Assembly (NCBI GenBank): GCA_004352715.1
Contig: SCFE01000089.1
Location: forward strand, 890,825 to 954,824
Reading direction: 5' to 3'
Origin: Hofstenia miamia
Lineage: Eukaryota; Xenacoelomorpha; Acoela
DNA length: 64,000 nt
Shown: positions 31,261 through 42,632 of the stretch, in pieces
Position numbering within the stretch: the first letter of the stretch is position 1
Layout of the letters: every line of letters starts with the position of its first letter
Notes under the pieces: generated by a model
The model's database searches: none
Told to the model about the DNA's origin: nothing
What the model saw: the letters and a program-made list of their open reading frames with translations, nothing else
Position numbers and translations under genes: made by a program

Positions 31261-31434
31261 GTTTATTGGATTGTCGTTGCTCCATTGATATTGATGCAAT
31301 TTTATTTTGTAAAATTGCAATTTTATTTTTGTTTTCCTCATATACCTTCTCAACGGAATGTATTTGCCGCTTAGCTTCCTTAGATTGAGATTGAGCGAAT
31401 TGTTGCAGACATTGTCGCATTAAATTTTCAGTAC
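31261..31434 (-). CDS. PKN: PKN exon 4 (second HR1 repeat, main part)
   Basis: It encodes (G)TENLMRQCLQQFAQSQSK, then EAKRQIHSVEKVYEENKNKI and AILQNKIASISMEQRQSNK. Joined to exon 3 this gives VKEGTENL, the HR1 signature (KQGAENM in vertebrate PKN), then the second long helix of the coiled coil. It lies between a 41-nt intron (31435-31475) and a 42-nt intron (31219-31260), and both splices preserve frame. Confidence 0.87.
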
Positions 31435-31475
31435 CTAAGTTAACTTTAAAATTTGAAGGTTACGAAATCTCAAAC
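31435..31475 (-). other. PKN: 41-nt intron in PKN
   Basis: Starts gtttgag and ends aacttag on the minus strand. Removing it keeps the HR1 motif KEG|TENL in frame, whereas reading through gives a stop. Very short for an animal intron. Confidence 0.85.
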
Positions 31476-31601
31476 CTTCTTTTACACGCAATTCTACATG
31501 GAGCTTTCTTCTTAAAGCTGCAATCCTGGGATCTTCATCGTTTTCTTCCAAACCATTAATACAATCACTTTCTTCAGCAGATTTTTGCTCATCGGTATTA
31601 C
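31476..31601 (-). CDS. PKN: PKN exon 3 (start of second HR1 repeat)
   Basis: It encodes an acidic linker (NTDEQKSAEESDCINGLEEN, DEDP) and then RIAALRRKLHVELRVKEG. LRRKLHVELRVKEG matches the first helix of HR1b in PKN (LQKQLDIELKVKQG). The acceptor is tttgtctag and the donor gtttga. The acidic, Ser/Glu-rich linker lies where vertebrate PKN has a variable linker between HR1a and HR1b. Confidence 0.87.
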
Positions 31602-31979
31602 CTAGACAAACAGTGAAAATGGAATTTGAACGAACTGATTTAAAATGAGAGTAGTCGTTGTAGATACAGGCAATTGCTTTATGTGATACTGCTCCCAATA
31701 AACTATTGCTTTTATTTAATCTTAATATTTGAAAACACTTAATTCTATTGAATATTATGTGTAAGGAAATAATTACAGGTGAGGAAAACATTGTTTCAAT
31801 TGCGAAAAATTTAAAATTTTCTTGAACTAAAAGCTATTTAATCTGCAATATCCATTTTTCAAAAAAAAGAAAATGTAGTGTGACTAGTCATGTGTCAGTT
31901 ACATTTACAAAATGAATTTTCCTCGTAATATTTTTTGCGCATCTGGTTTCTTTCAACGTGATAGGATTGCCCTTCTCTA

Positions 31980-32186
31980 CAGGGGCGTACACAGGATTTT
32001 CTGACGGGGGCATCTTAGTCTCGAGAAAAATTTTGACGTTATTGAAAAAAGAGACCCTAACAAATGCATTTCTCGCCCTAAAATTTTAAATTTTTCATTT
32101 TTTACCGAAAATTTTTTTGATACAGCCAGTTAAAATGATTTTTGAAACCCTGACATACCACCATGCTTTCTTTGCGCACGCCCCTG
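31980..32186. mobile_element. MITE-like element with CAGGGGCGTRCRCA inverted ends
   Basis: The left end reads CAGGGGCGTACACAGGAT. The right end, read inward, is CAGGGGCGTGCGCAAAGA. Inside is AT-rich with no coding. Termini starting CAGGG(G)C are common among hAT and similar DNA transposons. No clear target duplication was found in the 8 bases outside each end (cttctcta and ctcatcgg), so the superfamily is uncertain. Confidence 0.65.
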
Positions 32187-32187
32187 C

Positions 32188-32405
32188 TCATCGGTGATAA
32201 ATTTCTAGAACTCTTCGAAAGATAGCTTTTCATCACTATTCGTGTCAATAGCAGCATTAAGATATATGCGAAGTTGTAAATAGGGATCTGCTACATCCAA
32301 AGGTATGCTATTTTGCTGATAACTACGATCAACTAGAAAATCGTGCGATTGCTGTCGGACTTGGTGATGACACAATATTGAGGGATATTTGAGGGTCAAT
32401 GACAA
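32188..32405 (-). pseudogene. EF-hand-like coding fragment, broken
   Basis: On the minus strand a frame ends AAIDTNSDEKLSFEEF followed by a TAG and then, in the same frame, KFITDE. DTNSDEKLSFEE fits the 12-residue EF-hand calcium loop (D1, N3, D5, E12). The TAG falls inside the following helix. The frame then runs into the MITE-like element at 32186. I do not recognise the parent gene; upstream residues (HHQVRQQSHDFLVDRSYQQN) gave no match I can name. It may be a retrocopy or exon fragment captured in the PKN intron. Confidence 0.4.
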
Positions 32406-35400
32406 TAATCGCGACAGTAAATTTGATTGTTTTAATCGAATTCATTTTGTAAACAATGATAAATTGACACAGTTATGTAAACCTTAGCGATTATTCCAAT
32501 CTATTATTATTATAACGCTCTCAAAAGATGTAGATATAATATAAATATAAGGTCTAGATTATTAACGTAATTGCGAATTAACTAAAATTAAGTATTTATA
32601 GAATATTACATTGATTTTATCAAAATGATGAGGTAAAGAGTAAATATTGTGAATTGTATATTGTCTAAAACCTACTGCAATAGACGAAAGTTTTAAGAAC
32701 TTTTTAGTCCATTATCAGAATTTTTTGAAGTGAGCCTAGTGGAAACCAAAAACCCGTGCATCAATTTTTCACTTGAAAATTAACATCGATAACATTTCAT
32801 TATGAATAGCATACATTATAGCGAATGAACCAGGTTATTTTCTATAGAGAACAATTTTTTGAAATTTGAAACAGAGACATGCAAACTGGAATTCCGGGTT
32901 TAAACTATTCACTTACATAATATAAGTAGAATATTAAAAACTTGAAATAAATGCACAATCAAAACTTAGATTGACCGCGCAAAACAGTGAGCATCTGAAC
33001 AAGATTTTAACTTCTTGAACAAGAACAACATCCAACTTATAGGATATATATCAAACATAATAAAACAGCATCTGAAGTGAACAAATCCTTTCGTAAGGAA
33101 TACAATTGGGTTAGTCAATAAATTTGCAGATAAGGGAAAGGAAAAGTGTGTGAATATACATCAGCACACACAAAATTGATTCAGAAACGAATTTTGAAAA
33201 AAAATCTACTGTCTTATTGGCATTACCCCACACTAGAATTTCAAAAAATGTATTACTTGTATATTCAGACTACCATCCTTTCTCTTCCAGACAGCTTTCA
33301 CAATAAACGTTATTATTTTAATAGCAAGTAAATAAGGAATCTGGGACTCAGCTAATGCCTTTAAATTGTGCGAGTGAACATGAATGCAAGATGATAACAT
33401 GCTTTGACAAGATACTAAGGTAAAAACTAATAGTTACGTTTCACAATGAAGGTACTGGATTCAAGTTGAATAAAAATCTAACGTAGAAGTTTCTTAATAA
33501 ATTATGGGGTACTCAGTAATCATAACATTTTCAGATGTAGGTATGGCACAAAGGTATTACACATTTATGTGCTTATATTGCAGGATTTTCGATAATTGCA
33601 TTGATAATTCGAAAATTTGTAATCAAAATTACAATTTTTGCAATCAATTTCCAAATATTTGAATTAACATTTCGTATAGTTGTAGGAAAAATTCCATTAT
33701 TTGCAACTAGCAAATTCTAATGGAATTAACTTTAATTTTAATATACTTTGAAAATTATTACGATTCATTGACAAAACTATGGCTTGCATATACAACAAAG
33801 TCAGTAATCAAGATAGGCATACAATGCATACAATGCTAATGGAGTCATTTTGGCAGTTGCATAGCCATTAGGTTTAAATACAATCATTAAATCTGATCTT
33901 GTTTTCAAGAAAAAGCAAAGCGAAGTGAGAAATGTGAAAGAAAACCAAGAAATATAAGTGTATTTAGAACATACGATTTCTAATAATCCTACAACAAGCC
34001 AACCAAATAAAAGAAAGCTATCGAGAAGTTTAGACGGAATGCAATGCGAGTACCGGCAAGAAAATGCGCAGATAGAAAGAAGTCGTTAGAGAAAGGAAAG
34101 AGTATGCCACCTGGTTTCTTTAAGGAAAATATGAAAACCGAAAACAGCTCTATAAGTGAGGATAAGATAAATTTAAATTTGTGAACATCTCGCACTCAAA
34201 GTTGCTCTAAACGCAGAATGCAATGGGCCGAATTGTCAGAGGGGCAAAAATATAACATCATGATGACTGTGAGTTCAAATGACAGCATGATTATAAATCA
34301 TGAGATCATTGCCAGCGGTATTATAGCAATGTTTCAAAACGTCAAAAAACGGAGGCATAAGATTTAAGAAACTTCTCAAAAGGAATATCATTTTTGATAA
34401 CGAACCAAGTCATCAAAGTGCTTCTTCGTCTAAAGACCATCACATCATTTATTTATCACCATTTTTCCTATGATGAATCTAATAGAAAATTCTGAAATCA
34501 GAAATCAAGAAAAAATTAAAGTTACTCCAAATTTCTCTCGAAATTGGTAATGTAAATGACATCACTAAACAATAAGGATTAACAGCCGATTCTTTTTGAT
34601 GTATTGACCCATTTTTACATGTCAATAACACCAACAAAAGTAACCATGGTTTGCAGAGACTTAAATAGAGTAGTACCTCCTCATATGTTGAAGATTTTTT
34701 GTAATTTCTGCTAAGGTTTTTACTGAAACATTCTGATAATATACTTACAGCTTATTCTAATACAAAGTTTTAATGTATTATGATAAACCCTGAATTTTGA
34801 ATGAAAATGTTGACTTAAACATTGGAAAGTTGAGTGCAAAAATTGTAATTTTGACTACAAATGCCCATACTGCCCATATAAAATATTTTTATATGAAGAT
34901 ATTTCTGCGTTATTAATCGTTTGGACATATAATACTTCAACAACTCTAAAAATAAGTCGTTGTTGATATCTCTTAAAGTGCGGATGATTTCAAATATTTA
35001 TATCAAACTGTCAATTGATACATTTTAATACACAATTTTCATGCAAATTAAAATTTTTGGCAAATATAGCATCAAGAAATATATCGTTACTCTATAAAAT
35101 TTATCAAATATTTAAATCTATATATCATGTTTAACAGAACGTTTTAAACAAACTAATTAACTCAACCTAATTTTACTTTTTTGGTTTGGATAGCACTCAA
35201 AATTATTGATAATATTTACAAATAGCAGAATAGAATAAAATTTAGGTGTAAATGAAAATGGAAAACATGGATGCTAACTAAATGTATTGACCAAGAGAAA
35301 AGTTTTCAACTGATGAGTTAAAATATAAATTTGATACCCGTTAATTACGCATAAGTCGATGAGGAATTTAGCAAAATGTTGTAATTTCAGAGTAATTTTG

Positions 35401-35829
35401 TACACTATAATAATTATTCTTAAAGAACTATTTGAAAACCAATTTGCAAACCAAATTACCGAATATTCAGAATATATTTCTACATACATTTCTAAACTGC
35501 AGAATTCATAAAAACAGTTGTAGATCAAATATTAGACACTCACAAACACGAATATATGGAATCATGAAAAAAATTGTTTTCAAAGCCAAACAAATAGAAA
35601 TGAGAAATATTGAATTATTGGAAAGATGAATATGAGCGTCAAATATAAAAATAATTATGCATGCATTCTTCAAAACGTTCAGACGAACAAAATGTGTAGA
35701 TAAAAAATACAATTATATAAAACATGAAGTGTTAGCAATAATGATTTTACCTTGACTAGAAAGTACATACACTAAAACAGGTATTATAAGGAAAAAGTTA
35801 GATTAACGGGAAAATGGAAATAAATTGCA

Positions 35830-35980
35830 ATATAACTATCCCATTAGAATAAATCGTACAATCTGCAGGAAATAGTGAAGTTTCAATGCTATCAATTGAC
35901 GATAGTAGAAAATCAATTGTTGCAGAAAAATCATTTTGAGCGAATTCAATATCACCAAGTTGCCTTTTATCTGATGTTGC
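35830..35980 (-). CDS. PKN: PKN exon 2 (rest of first HR1 repeat); 3' border uncertain
   Basis: It encodes ATSDKRQLGDIEFAQNDFSA, then TIDFLLSSIDSIETSLFPAD. Joined to exon 1 the sequence reads EGAETMKKATSDKRQL, matching EGAENLRKVTTDKKSL in vertebrate PKN HR1a. The acceptor is tttttttag at 35981-35982. A stop occurs in frame near 35805, so the exon must end before that; no strong donor stands out, so the 35830 border is approximate. Confidence 0.75.
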
Positions 35981-36019
35981 CTAAAAAAACTTAGCAATAA
36001 CTAATGGAAGTTTAAGAAC
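35981..36019 (-). other. PKN: 39-nt intron in PKN
   Basis: Starts gttctt and ends tttttttag on the minus strand. Removing it restores the HR1a wording across the join (MKK|ATSDK). Reading through it meets a stop at its end. This is near the lower limit known for spliceosomal introns in animals. Confidence 0.82.
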
Positions 36020-36247
36020 CTTCTTCATTGTTTCTGCTCCCTCATTCATTTTATTGAAATGCCGTAGCGATTTTTTCATTTGCTCTCTCAAACTACGTAG
36101 AGAGGCTATGGTTGACTCTTTTTTGATGTCTGAAGATAATAATTGATTTAAACGATTGTAATATTCATCCTTGTCAAAGTGACATACTTCGCTACCAAAG
36201 AAATAATGATTTCGAGTTGAATTTGAAAAGGAAGCTGAGGCGGCCAT
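36020..36247 (-). CDS. PKN: PKN exon 1 (start codon and first HR1 repeat)
   Basis: The start ATG at 36245-36247 has an A at -3 and an in-frame TAG two codons upstream, so it is the first possible Met of this frame. It encodes MAASASFSN, then an HR1a region with RSLREQMKKSLRHFNKMNEG and AETMKK. The EGAE motif and the following exon identify HR1a. The helix before EGAE has two more residues than in vertebrate PKN (IRKELKIKEGAEN). PKN is a Rho/Rac effector kinase of the AGC group acting on cytoskeleton and membranes. The gene runs away from BRSK exon 1. Confidence 0.82.
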
Positions 36248-36604
36248 TGTCTACAACAAAGAAAGATTATTACTACAGAAATATGGTGACTTAAACATCA
36301 CAAATAAACAATTACAATTAAATTAATTCAATATAGTTATTTGTAAAAATACGGATGTTAAACAACTGGATGGTTGAAATGGCTAATAACAGTTGTCAAA
36401 TATTTAATTTGTCAATTAAAATTCAAAAGATTGCATTTCAATTGTTTTTTTTCAATTAAAAATAAATTTCAATTTATGCATAGCATAAAAAGTTATTTAA
36501 TACCATTAAATTATTTTGTTAATCAAATTCCATGAATTTTGTAGTAATGGCCGTTCTGGGCCCTAATTTTTAGGAAAAATGATAGATTTTATTGTACATA
36601 GCTT
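36248..36604. promoter_or_regulatory. Candidate bidirectional promoter between PKN and BRSK
   Basis: Two conserved first exons point away from each other across 357 bp (375 bp if BRSK starts at 36623). Both 5' UTRs and core promoters should lie here unless further noncoding exons exist. No TATA box is clearly placed. A tract ctaatttttag at 36562-36572, ahead of BRSK, could be a splice acceptor for a 5' UTR exon or a spliced leader. The position is seen; promoter activity is inferred. Confidence 0.5.
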
Positions 36605-36692
36605 ATGATAATTGACTTAAAAATGTCATTAAATGAATCACAGCTAGTTGGACCTTATCGTTTGGAGAAAACACTTGGCAAGGGTCAAACAG
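36605..36692 (+). CDS. BRSK: BRSK/SAD kinase exon 1 (start and glycine-rich loop)
   Basis: The frame opens after a TAG at 36599. Two in-frame Met codons are possible, at 36605 and at 36623 (MSLNESQ). It then encodes LVGPYRLEKTLGKGQTG, matching BRSK1/2 (YVGPYRLEKTLGKGQTG); GKGQTG is the ATP-binding glycine loop. The donor is gttaga, and the single base G left over pairs with GA at the start of exon 2 (20614). The N-terminus ahead of VGPYRL is much shorter than in vertebrates. Exon 1 lies about 16 kb downstream of exon 2 on the same strand, which cannot be the order in a normally spliced gene. Confidence 0.92.
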
Positions 36693-38488
36693 GTTAGACA
36701 TTTGATTTGTTTAAACGTCTTTATTTCGAAAATCAAAGTTAATATTTTCACTGGAAGTTAGCGCTTAGATTATATTTTTTCATTCGATGCTATTTATTTA
36801 TATTTTGAAGTCATGTTGTTTGAGTTCAGTATTACGTTTTAAAGTACAAAACTCTAAGTGTAATGTAACCTTTTTCTGAGCTATCGATATAGACAAGCAG
36901 ATTTTCTGTATGAAATGCTAAATTTACTGACATGTTACTTTTTAATAGGAAATCTAAAGAATGAATTCCTTTTAAATCAATTTAATAGAGAAAGCTTTTA
37001 TTTATGACAGCACAACGCAATTATTTTAGATCTAGTCCTATCAGTTGCTTGGAACAATTGGTAAACTAAATCCACTAAAACTAATTTCGTGCTCGTTTAA
37101 AATCGAAAAGGTTTTCTGCTTGAAAGAAACTTGCTTAAGAATTTTTATGCAAGGCTTGCTGATATGTTTTCTGTAATAATTCATTAATTTTCAATTCGCT
37201 TTTTAATGTTAATATATTATACAAGAATTGCGCATTCTACGGTTTGTTAAATTTATGGTATATTATGAAATTTACAATTTGCTTAGAAAAAAACTAGTTT
37301 TAACTATGTACATATATTTAAATTTATATATAAAAAGGCGTGTTTCTAACTGAATTGTGAATAATATCTTAATTTTACATTAGAATTTTTAAAGGTGAAT
37401 TTATATTTTCATTTATTTGATGCTCAAGATTGACCTTACCTTATTCTTTGTAAATCTATATAAACTATGTATATACGTCCGTACACACTTTTAATAGTAT
37501 TTTACACTATTCTGAACATTTGCATTTGCTATTTTCTCAAACTAAATAAAGAACTAGCTAGTTCACAAGTTCTACGTTTCCGCCCATAACATGGCATATG
37601 CATTGAGCGAGACCAATTTTCCTAAATCTAAAATAGAACCTGTGTACAAAGTGTGCTTCTATTCATTGTAAAAACCAAAAATATTTTATATAGACATGTT
37701 TTGAGTTTCTTCACTCATCGTCAGTACAAAATCATTAAAATCATGTTGGAAATACAAATTTTATATTAAAATTGTAATTCGCAAATGTTATACTATGTTT
37801 AGTTTTTGACTTAATTATATATTCTCCTTAGTTTCTTTTATTATTATAGCTTCTGCCATTTTTGTATTCTTGGTTTTAATTAAAATAGTAAATTTTTTCT
37901 TTCATGACAATATACTTCTGATTGAAGATGTCCTCGCATGTCCTCTGACTTCCAATTGCCTTTTCATTCCCCAATTTATAAACTTTCACATTCATCACAT
38001 GAGGATGCTAAAGAGAAAATGCAATGTCTTCAGAGTTTGACATGTTGACATAATATTGACATTTAATTCTTGGCTATATTGCCGGATCATGGTGGTGATT
38101 GAATTTGATGTAATTTATTATAGTTTCCAAGTTATTCTTTATTGTAAATGATCTTTTCTTGGTTGTGGTGTATTACTAAATATTCTCTCCATTTTCAAAT
38201 TAATTGTTTTATGTAGACATTCATTTTTAACATGATGTTTGATATTGTTTCAAATGCGTTTATTAGATGTTTATACATTCAACATGTGGTAAATACTTTG
38301 ATCGTATTCCTTTTGTGTATCAAATCAGAATGTGATTCATAAAGGAATATAAAGTACAGTATTTGTGGTTTTTTATGCCGTTTCGTTATAAAATCATTTT
38401 AACATCTCGGAAATTTAATCTTTCATTTTGTTTTTCACCTGTAAATTTTAAAGATGGATTGATGTCATTTAAAAAATCTTATCCTCTT

Positions 38489-38710
38489 TCACCACACAAT
38501 ATAGCGAGCGTACTTAAATAACTGATATTTCTGATGATAATCTTTAAGCCTAGTTTCAACCATGTTTATTTCAAGGGATGCCATTGTTCGACTTAATGGT
38601 GAGCCCATTGTCATTCCATCAATAATACTATCTTTCAATTTATGGTATTTTATATAAAATACGTTAACTGAATTATTGTACTGAAAGAAACTTTCTCTGA
38701 CTGTCAAATC
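38489..38710 (-). pseudogene. Penelope-like element reverse transcriptase fragment
   Basis: The minus strand encodes KLKDSIIDGMTMGSPLSRTM, then ASLEINMVETRLKDY and FKYARYI. GMTMGSPLSPTIAN and YARYVDD are hallmark blocks of Penelope-type RT, and here they appear in the right order and spacing. The catalytic YVDD has decayed to YIVW and is followed by a stop. Flanking ends of the element were not found. Only about 70 codons of RT survive. Confidence 0.7.
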
Positions 38711-39442
38711 TACAAAAAAAATTACTATCGTGGTTCAACGATGCTTACATTATTTTCAAAAATGAAAGGATTTGTATCTTATATAGACTCATATGAGGAA
38801 TTAGTATCCATATATATTTCTATTTGGAATAATATCAACTCAAAGGATGTTATGCAAACTTGCAAAAACCGGGAATCTGTTGAATGTGAAAGTAAAAAGT
38901 TTTTTCACATGCCCCATTTGATATTCTCAAGAGAAAAATAAAAGGTTGCAAAACCTAATACATTCCAATATCAATGTTATGAAATTTGTGGAACTTAAGC
39001 CACTAATCCTATTTCATTTTCAATCGTCATTAAATATACGCCCAAGACCTCCCTTAAATCTGAAATTGAAAAACTATAATATAATCAAGCACAGTGGTAG
39101 CATCTCAGCTGACCACCACACGACTGATAAGATTCTGTTTATACTGGTGTATCAAAGAAAATTAATGATACAATTCATAAGTATCTTGATTATACACGGA
39201 TTTTGAATTGAAATATATTGGTTTCAAAATTTGAATCATGTTATAATTCGTGCATATGACTAATAGAAATGATTTTGGGTTAAAATGTAATGTAGATATA
39301 TACACGATTTTATATGCGCAGAGGCTTGATAAGTTAAATGCAAAGAATAAATATAATAATAATTGAGATTTACATAGCGAAATATATAGATATAACTTAA
39401 TACATAACGACATATATAAATATGAAATTTAGTACACAGCGG

Positions 39443-39471
39443 TATATATATATATATATATATATATATAA
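39443..39471. repeat. TA microsatellite
   Basis: Uninterrupted (TA)n within presumed BRSK intron 1; a similar tract lies at 41751-41773. Confidence 0.95.
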
Positions 39472-42409
39472 TGTAATAAACCTTTCAGGATTTGTGGTAC
39501 ATATGTTTTGATCTTAGTTTCTTGCTATTCGTTTTGGAAATATGGTGATTCTTACAATCTACTTAATGCAAATCATTCTTTTGTACTACTAAAGCAACTT
39601 CAGTTTTGCTATGGATATTAAATGGCTAATATAGACACATTAAGTATATCCTGGTAGTATGTTAAAGATAATCCAACTATCTTTGATGAAATATTAAATG
39701 TTTGTAGATCTTAATTTGTTTTTATATTTCTCTTATTTGTTTCTTCCGTCAAGTGTAAACTGGTGAATGCTGCTTCACAATTGTACAAAGTATGTCTCTA
39801 TTTTTTAAAGATTATTTGTAGTGTTGTTGCTACACATTTTCTATTTTGTAATTTTCATGGTTTATAATTGTGGTTATGCTTGTTGGCTAGTTGCTTATTT
39901 CAAATGTTATGTAACTAGAGCATAATAAATGTATTTTTAAAATTTGAGCACAAAAAAAGTTTCTGCAGTTGTCCAAACTTGCTATTTTACAAAATATGTT
40001 TTTGCTTAATTTGGTTTCCAAATGGGCTCATATTTTTAAATAATATGAGAAGCATTTAATGTGTCTTTGAAAAGTTTGACTTACTAGTTTGCTTGGCATA
40101 GTTAGTAATTTCTATGTACATGTTAATCCTTCTTGCCAAAAAAATATGAGATTAAGATTTAAATGAATCCAATAAAGTATTTCCCTTACCTTGTAAGCAT
40201 TCATTGCTCGTAGTTGTGATTTCTTTTGTAGAAATGTTATTTAATGCAATAATGCAAAATTTTATTTGCATGGGAGATAACTGCATTATTCATTATGCTA
40301 TCAGAACGTGCATGCCAATATAAGTTTGTAAAGACATGTTCATCAATAATGTGATTTGGAATTTAAGAATTATTGATTCATTTATACCTAAACAAAAATT
40401 GACTTGCAAATGTAATTTTCATTTTCCATGTCAATCACGAGAAAATAGCTAACAGAATTTTAAAATATGGAATTGCAGAATAGATAGCTTTAAAAAAATT
40501 TATGACAGTATTAACTTTATTCAGAATTCTTCGAGCTTCTGTCTGTCTTCATGTTTGACTTGAACTTTTGTACAATTAGTTCATAAAACAATTTTAAATT
40601 CACCAAATGCTGTATACTGTATAACGCTGAAATCAATTCGTTTACCTTTTATAGCTTTTATTGCATTTTTTTAATTAACATTAGCATTTTTGAACCAAAA
40701 ATATGATTTCATTTAAATATATATAAACAAATTGTCAAATTTGTCAAAGTTCTATTTTATATTCGACAACCTCGAATAAATCAGCCTCTGCTTTCCTGGT
40801 TCTGAAAATAAATTTTTGTTGACAGCGGCACTTTTTCATAAATATTTCTGAAGATTCGCAAAATCAATATTCGCACAAAGCTATAAAAAACTACCTAATT
40901 ATTTCAGGAACAAATTTGAAAAATATTTGAAATATTTCATATTAAACTTTGGAAAAGAAAACCCTAACTCTTATTACTTAGGTTATTTAAGAAACCAGAG
41001 GAGCCATAAAATGGTTAATGCAAAACAGAAGTCTTGAATAGATATAATATCTTCGCGGATATTTAAAAAATCGGGTACTACGCGCCCTATAATCATATTG
41101 ATTTGTACAGTCTCAAGAATCACAACTTTACAGCTAGTTGAGGTTGAAAATCTCAGGTCAGGTCGCAGTCATACAAATAATCTATCAATTCGAAAGTAAT
41201 CCAAAAAGTTTGGTTGTTGATCATAACAAAAAACGAATTGGTCTCTCTTCATAAACACTGTCGTTAAACACAGTAGAGCTTATTCAGAAAGCAGTATAGC
41301 AAACCTTAGAGTATGTAGACCCAAACTATATATTTGCAAGTTCACACAATAACTCAGAAAGAAGTGATGTTTTCTGATTCTGAAATTTCAATCAAAATAA
41401 TATGCAACATACTGTTCCATTTGTGAAAGAAAGCTTTATGTATGATATATCAAACTAATAGTTCGAGTTTCAGTTCGATGAAACAACAACATACAAAAGC
41501 AGTATAATGCCTATGTCCAATATTAGTCTAAAAGGCAAAATCATTTCTAAAATAGGTATTGTGGCTCTTTGTTTGTTGGTAATTACACCAACGAATATCT
41601 GTTAAATAACTTTGAATAATTTATAACTTAAATGCATTTGCGAGGGAAATGCTTAGCTTCAAGCTAAATTAATTAGCTCAGAAAAGCAAAGCTACAGCAG
41701 GCCCATCCTATTATCGCGTTTGGTCTAGAAAGGCACGATAGTTACATTATTATATATATATATATATATATATTTATGATGAAACTAAAAATTAAAAACA
41801 ATTCATTTCTTTATCTGCTGATTAGTTTTTAATGCAATGTGTTTTAAACAATGTTTATAAAAAACGTTTAAAACAGGTTTAAAAAACTTAAGTAAACATT
41901 TTATGTTTATTGTTCTGTATTGAAATCTTGTGTATTACCAAATATTTTATCGTGTAGGTATTTCATATATTCGTGGAGATATTTAGTGTATTCCGTGTAT
42001 TTTGCTTAATCAATATCAACTTTGTATATTGGAATGCGTTATATAAAATTACAAGCAATTGTAAGATAAATTTAGCAAATCCAGAAGCTACTTTTACGAA
42101 TTTTTCTAAGTCGACCCCGCCTGTAGCTGTATCGAAGACCAGATACTAAAATATAAATCAATAGAATTTTTCGTGTGTTTTACAATTTCTCGTACGTGTG
42201 TGGGTACGGTAATTTAGGACATATATTCGTGTTTTTCTATTGTATCGTGAATAACACACTGCAATATATTACATTGTAATGAATACAATAACAATAACCT
42301 TAGGAATTGTGGTTTTCTTGTAACCATGCATTAATAATATTATCCACAATAACATGTAGTATCTTATATATAAACTAGAGAGACATATGCATACATTGTA
42401 GTGATGTGC

Positions 42410-42632
42410 GGGTACTCAATTTTACCCATTCAACTTTGTGTGTTTTACATAAGATTCTTTTCAAAAATAAAAATTTTAAAGAATAAAAATTAACGTATAA
42501 CATTACTGAAAATGTTTAGATTGCTTTATGCAATTCATTCTCGGGTACGGGCGGGTAAGTCTAAAAAATTTCAGGTACGAGTGAGATAGTTATTTTTACG
42601 GGAGGTGCTGTATTAAATATGCTCTACCCGCC
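42410..42632. repeat. GC-richer repeat with CGGGTA motifs, cut by a gap
   Basis: The block begins gatgtgcgggtactcaattt and later reads cgggtacgggcgggtaag, and the last bases before N are ctctacccgcc. Alternating cgggta and tacccg words at both sides look like the ends of a hAT-type MITE. The right part is in the gap. Confidence 0.45.

Larger units (their letters stand above)
31602..35829 (-). other. PKN large intron, about 4.2 kb
   Basis: It lies between PKN exon 2 and exon 3 on the minus strand. It contains a MITE-like block (31980-32186) and an EF-hand-like fragment (about 32190-32405). The contrast with the 39-42 nt introns on both sides of it is notable. Nothing else was recognised from 32410 to 35829. 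Confidence 0.7.
36693..42632 (+). other. Presumed BRSK intron 1; no other gene
   Basis: About 5.9 kb follow exon 1 before a 1000-N gap. It holds a Penelope-like RT fragment (38489-38710), TA tracts at 39443-39471 and 41751-41773, and a GC-richer repeat end at the gap (42410-42632). No BRSK exon 2 was found here, in line with exon 2 lying elsewhere. Confidence 0.65.

Noticed and set aside
36605-36692. Idea that exon 1 belongs to a second, tandem BRSK gene
   Set aside because: No second copy of exons 2-6 was found after it, and its phase and wording fit the single exon 2 at 20614 exactly.
38880-38941. Residues KKFFHMPHLI on the plus strand, resembling the BRSK exon 7 block GVFHMPHFI
   Set aside because: Only about seven residues match, upstream residues do not fit BRSK subdomain X, and a stop follows four codons later with no good splice sites. 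Probably chance, though its closeness to BRSK exon 1 is curious.
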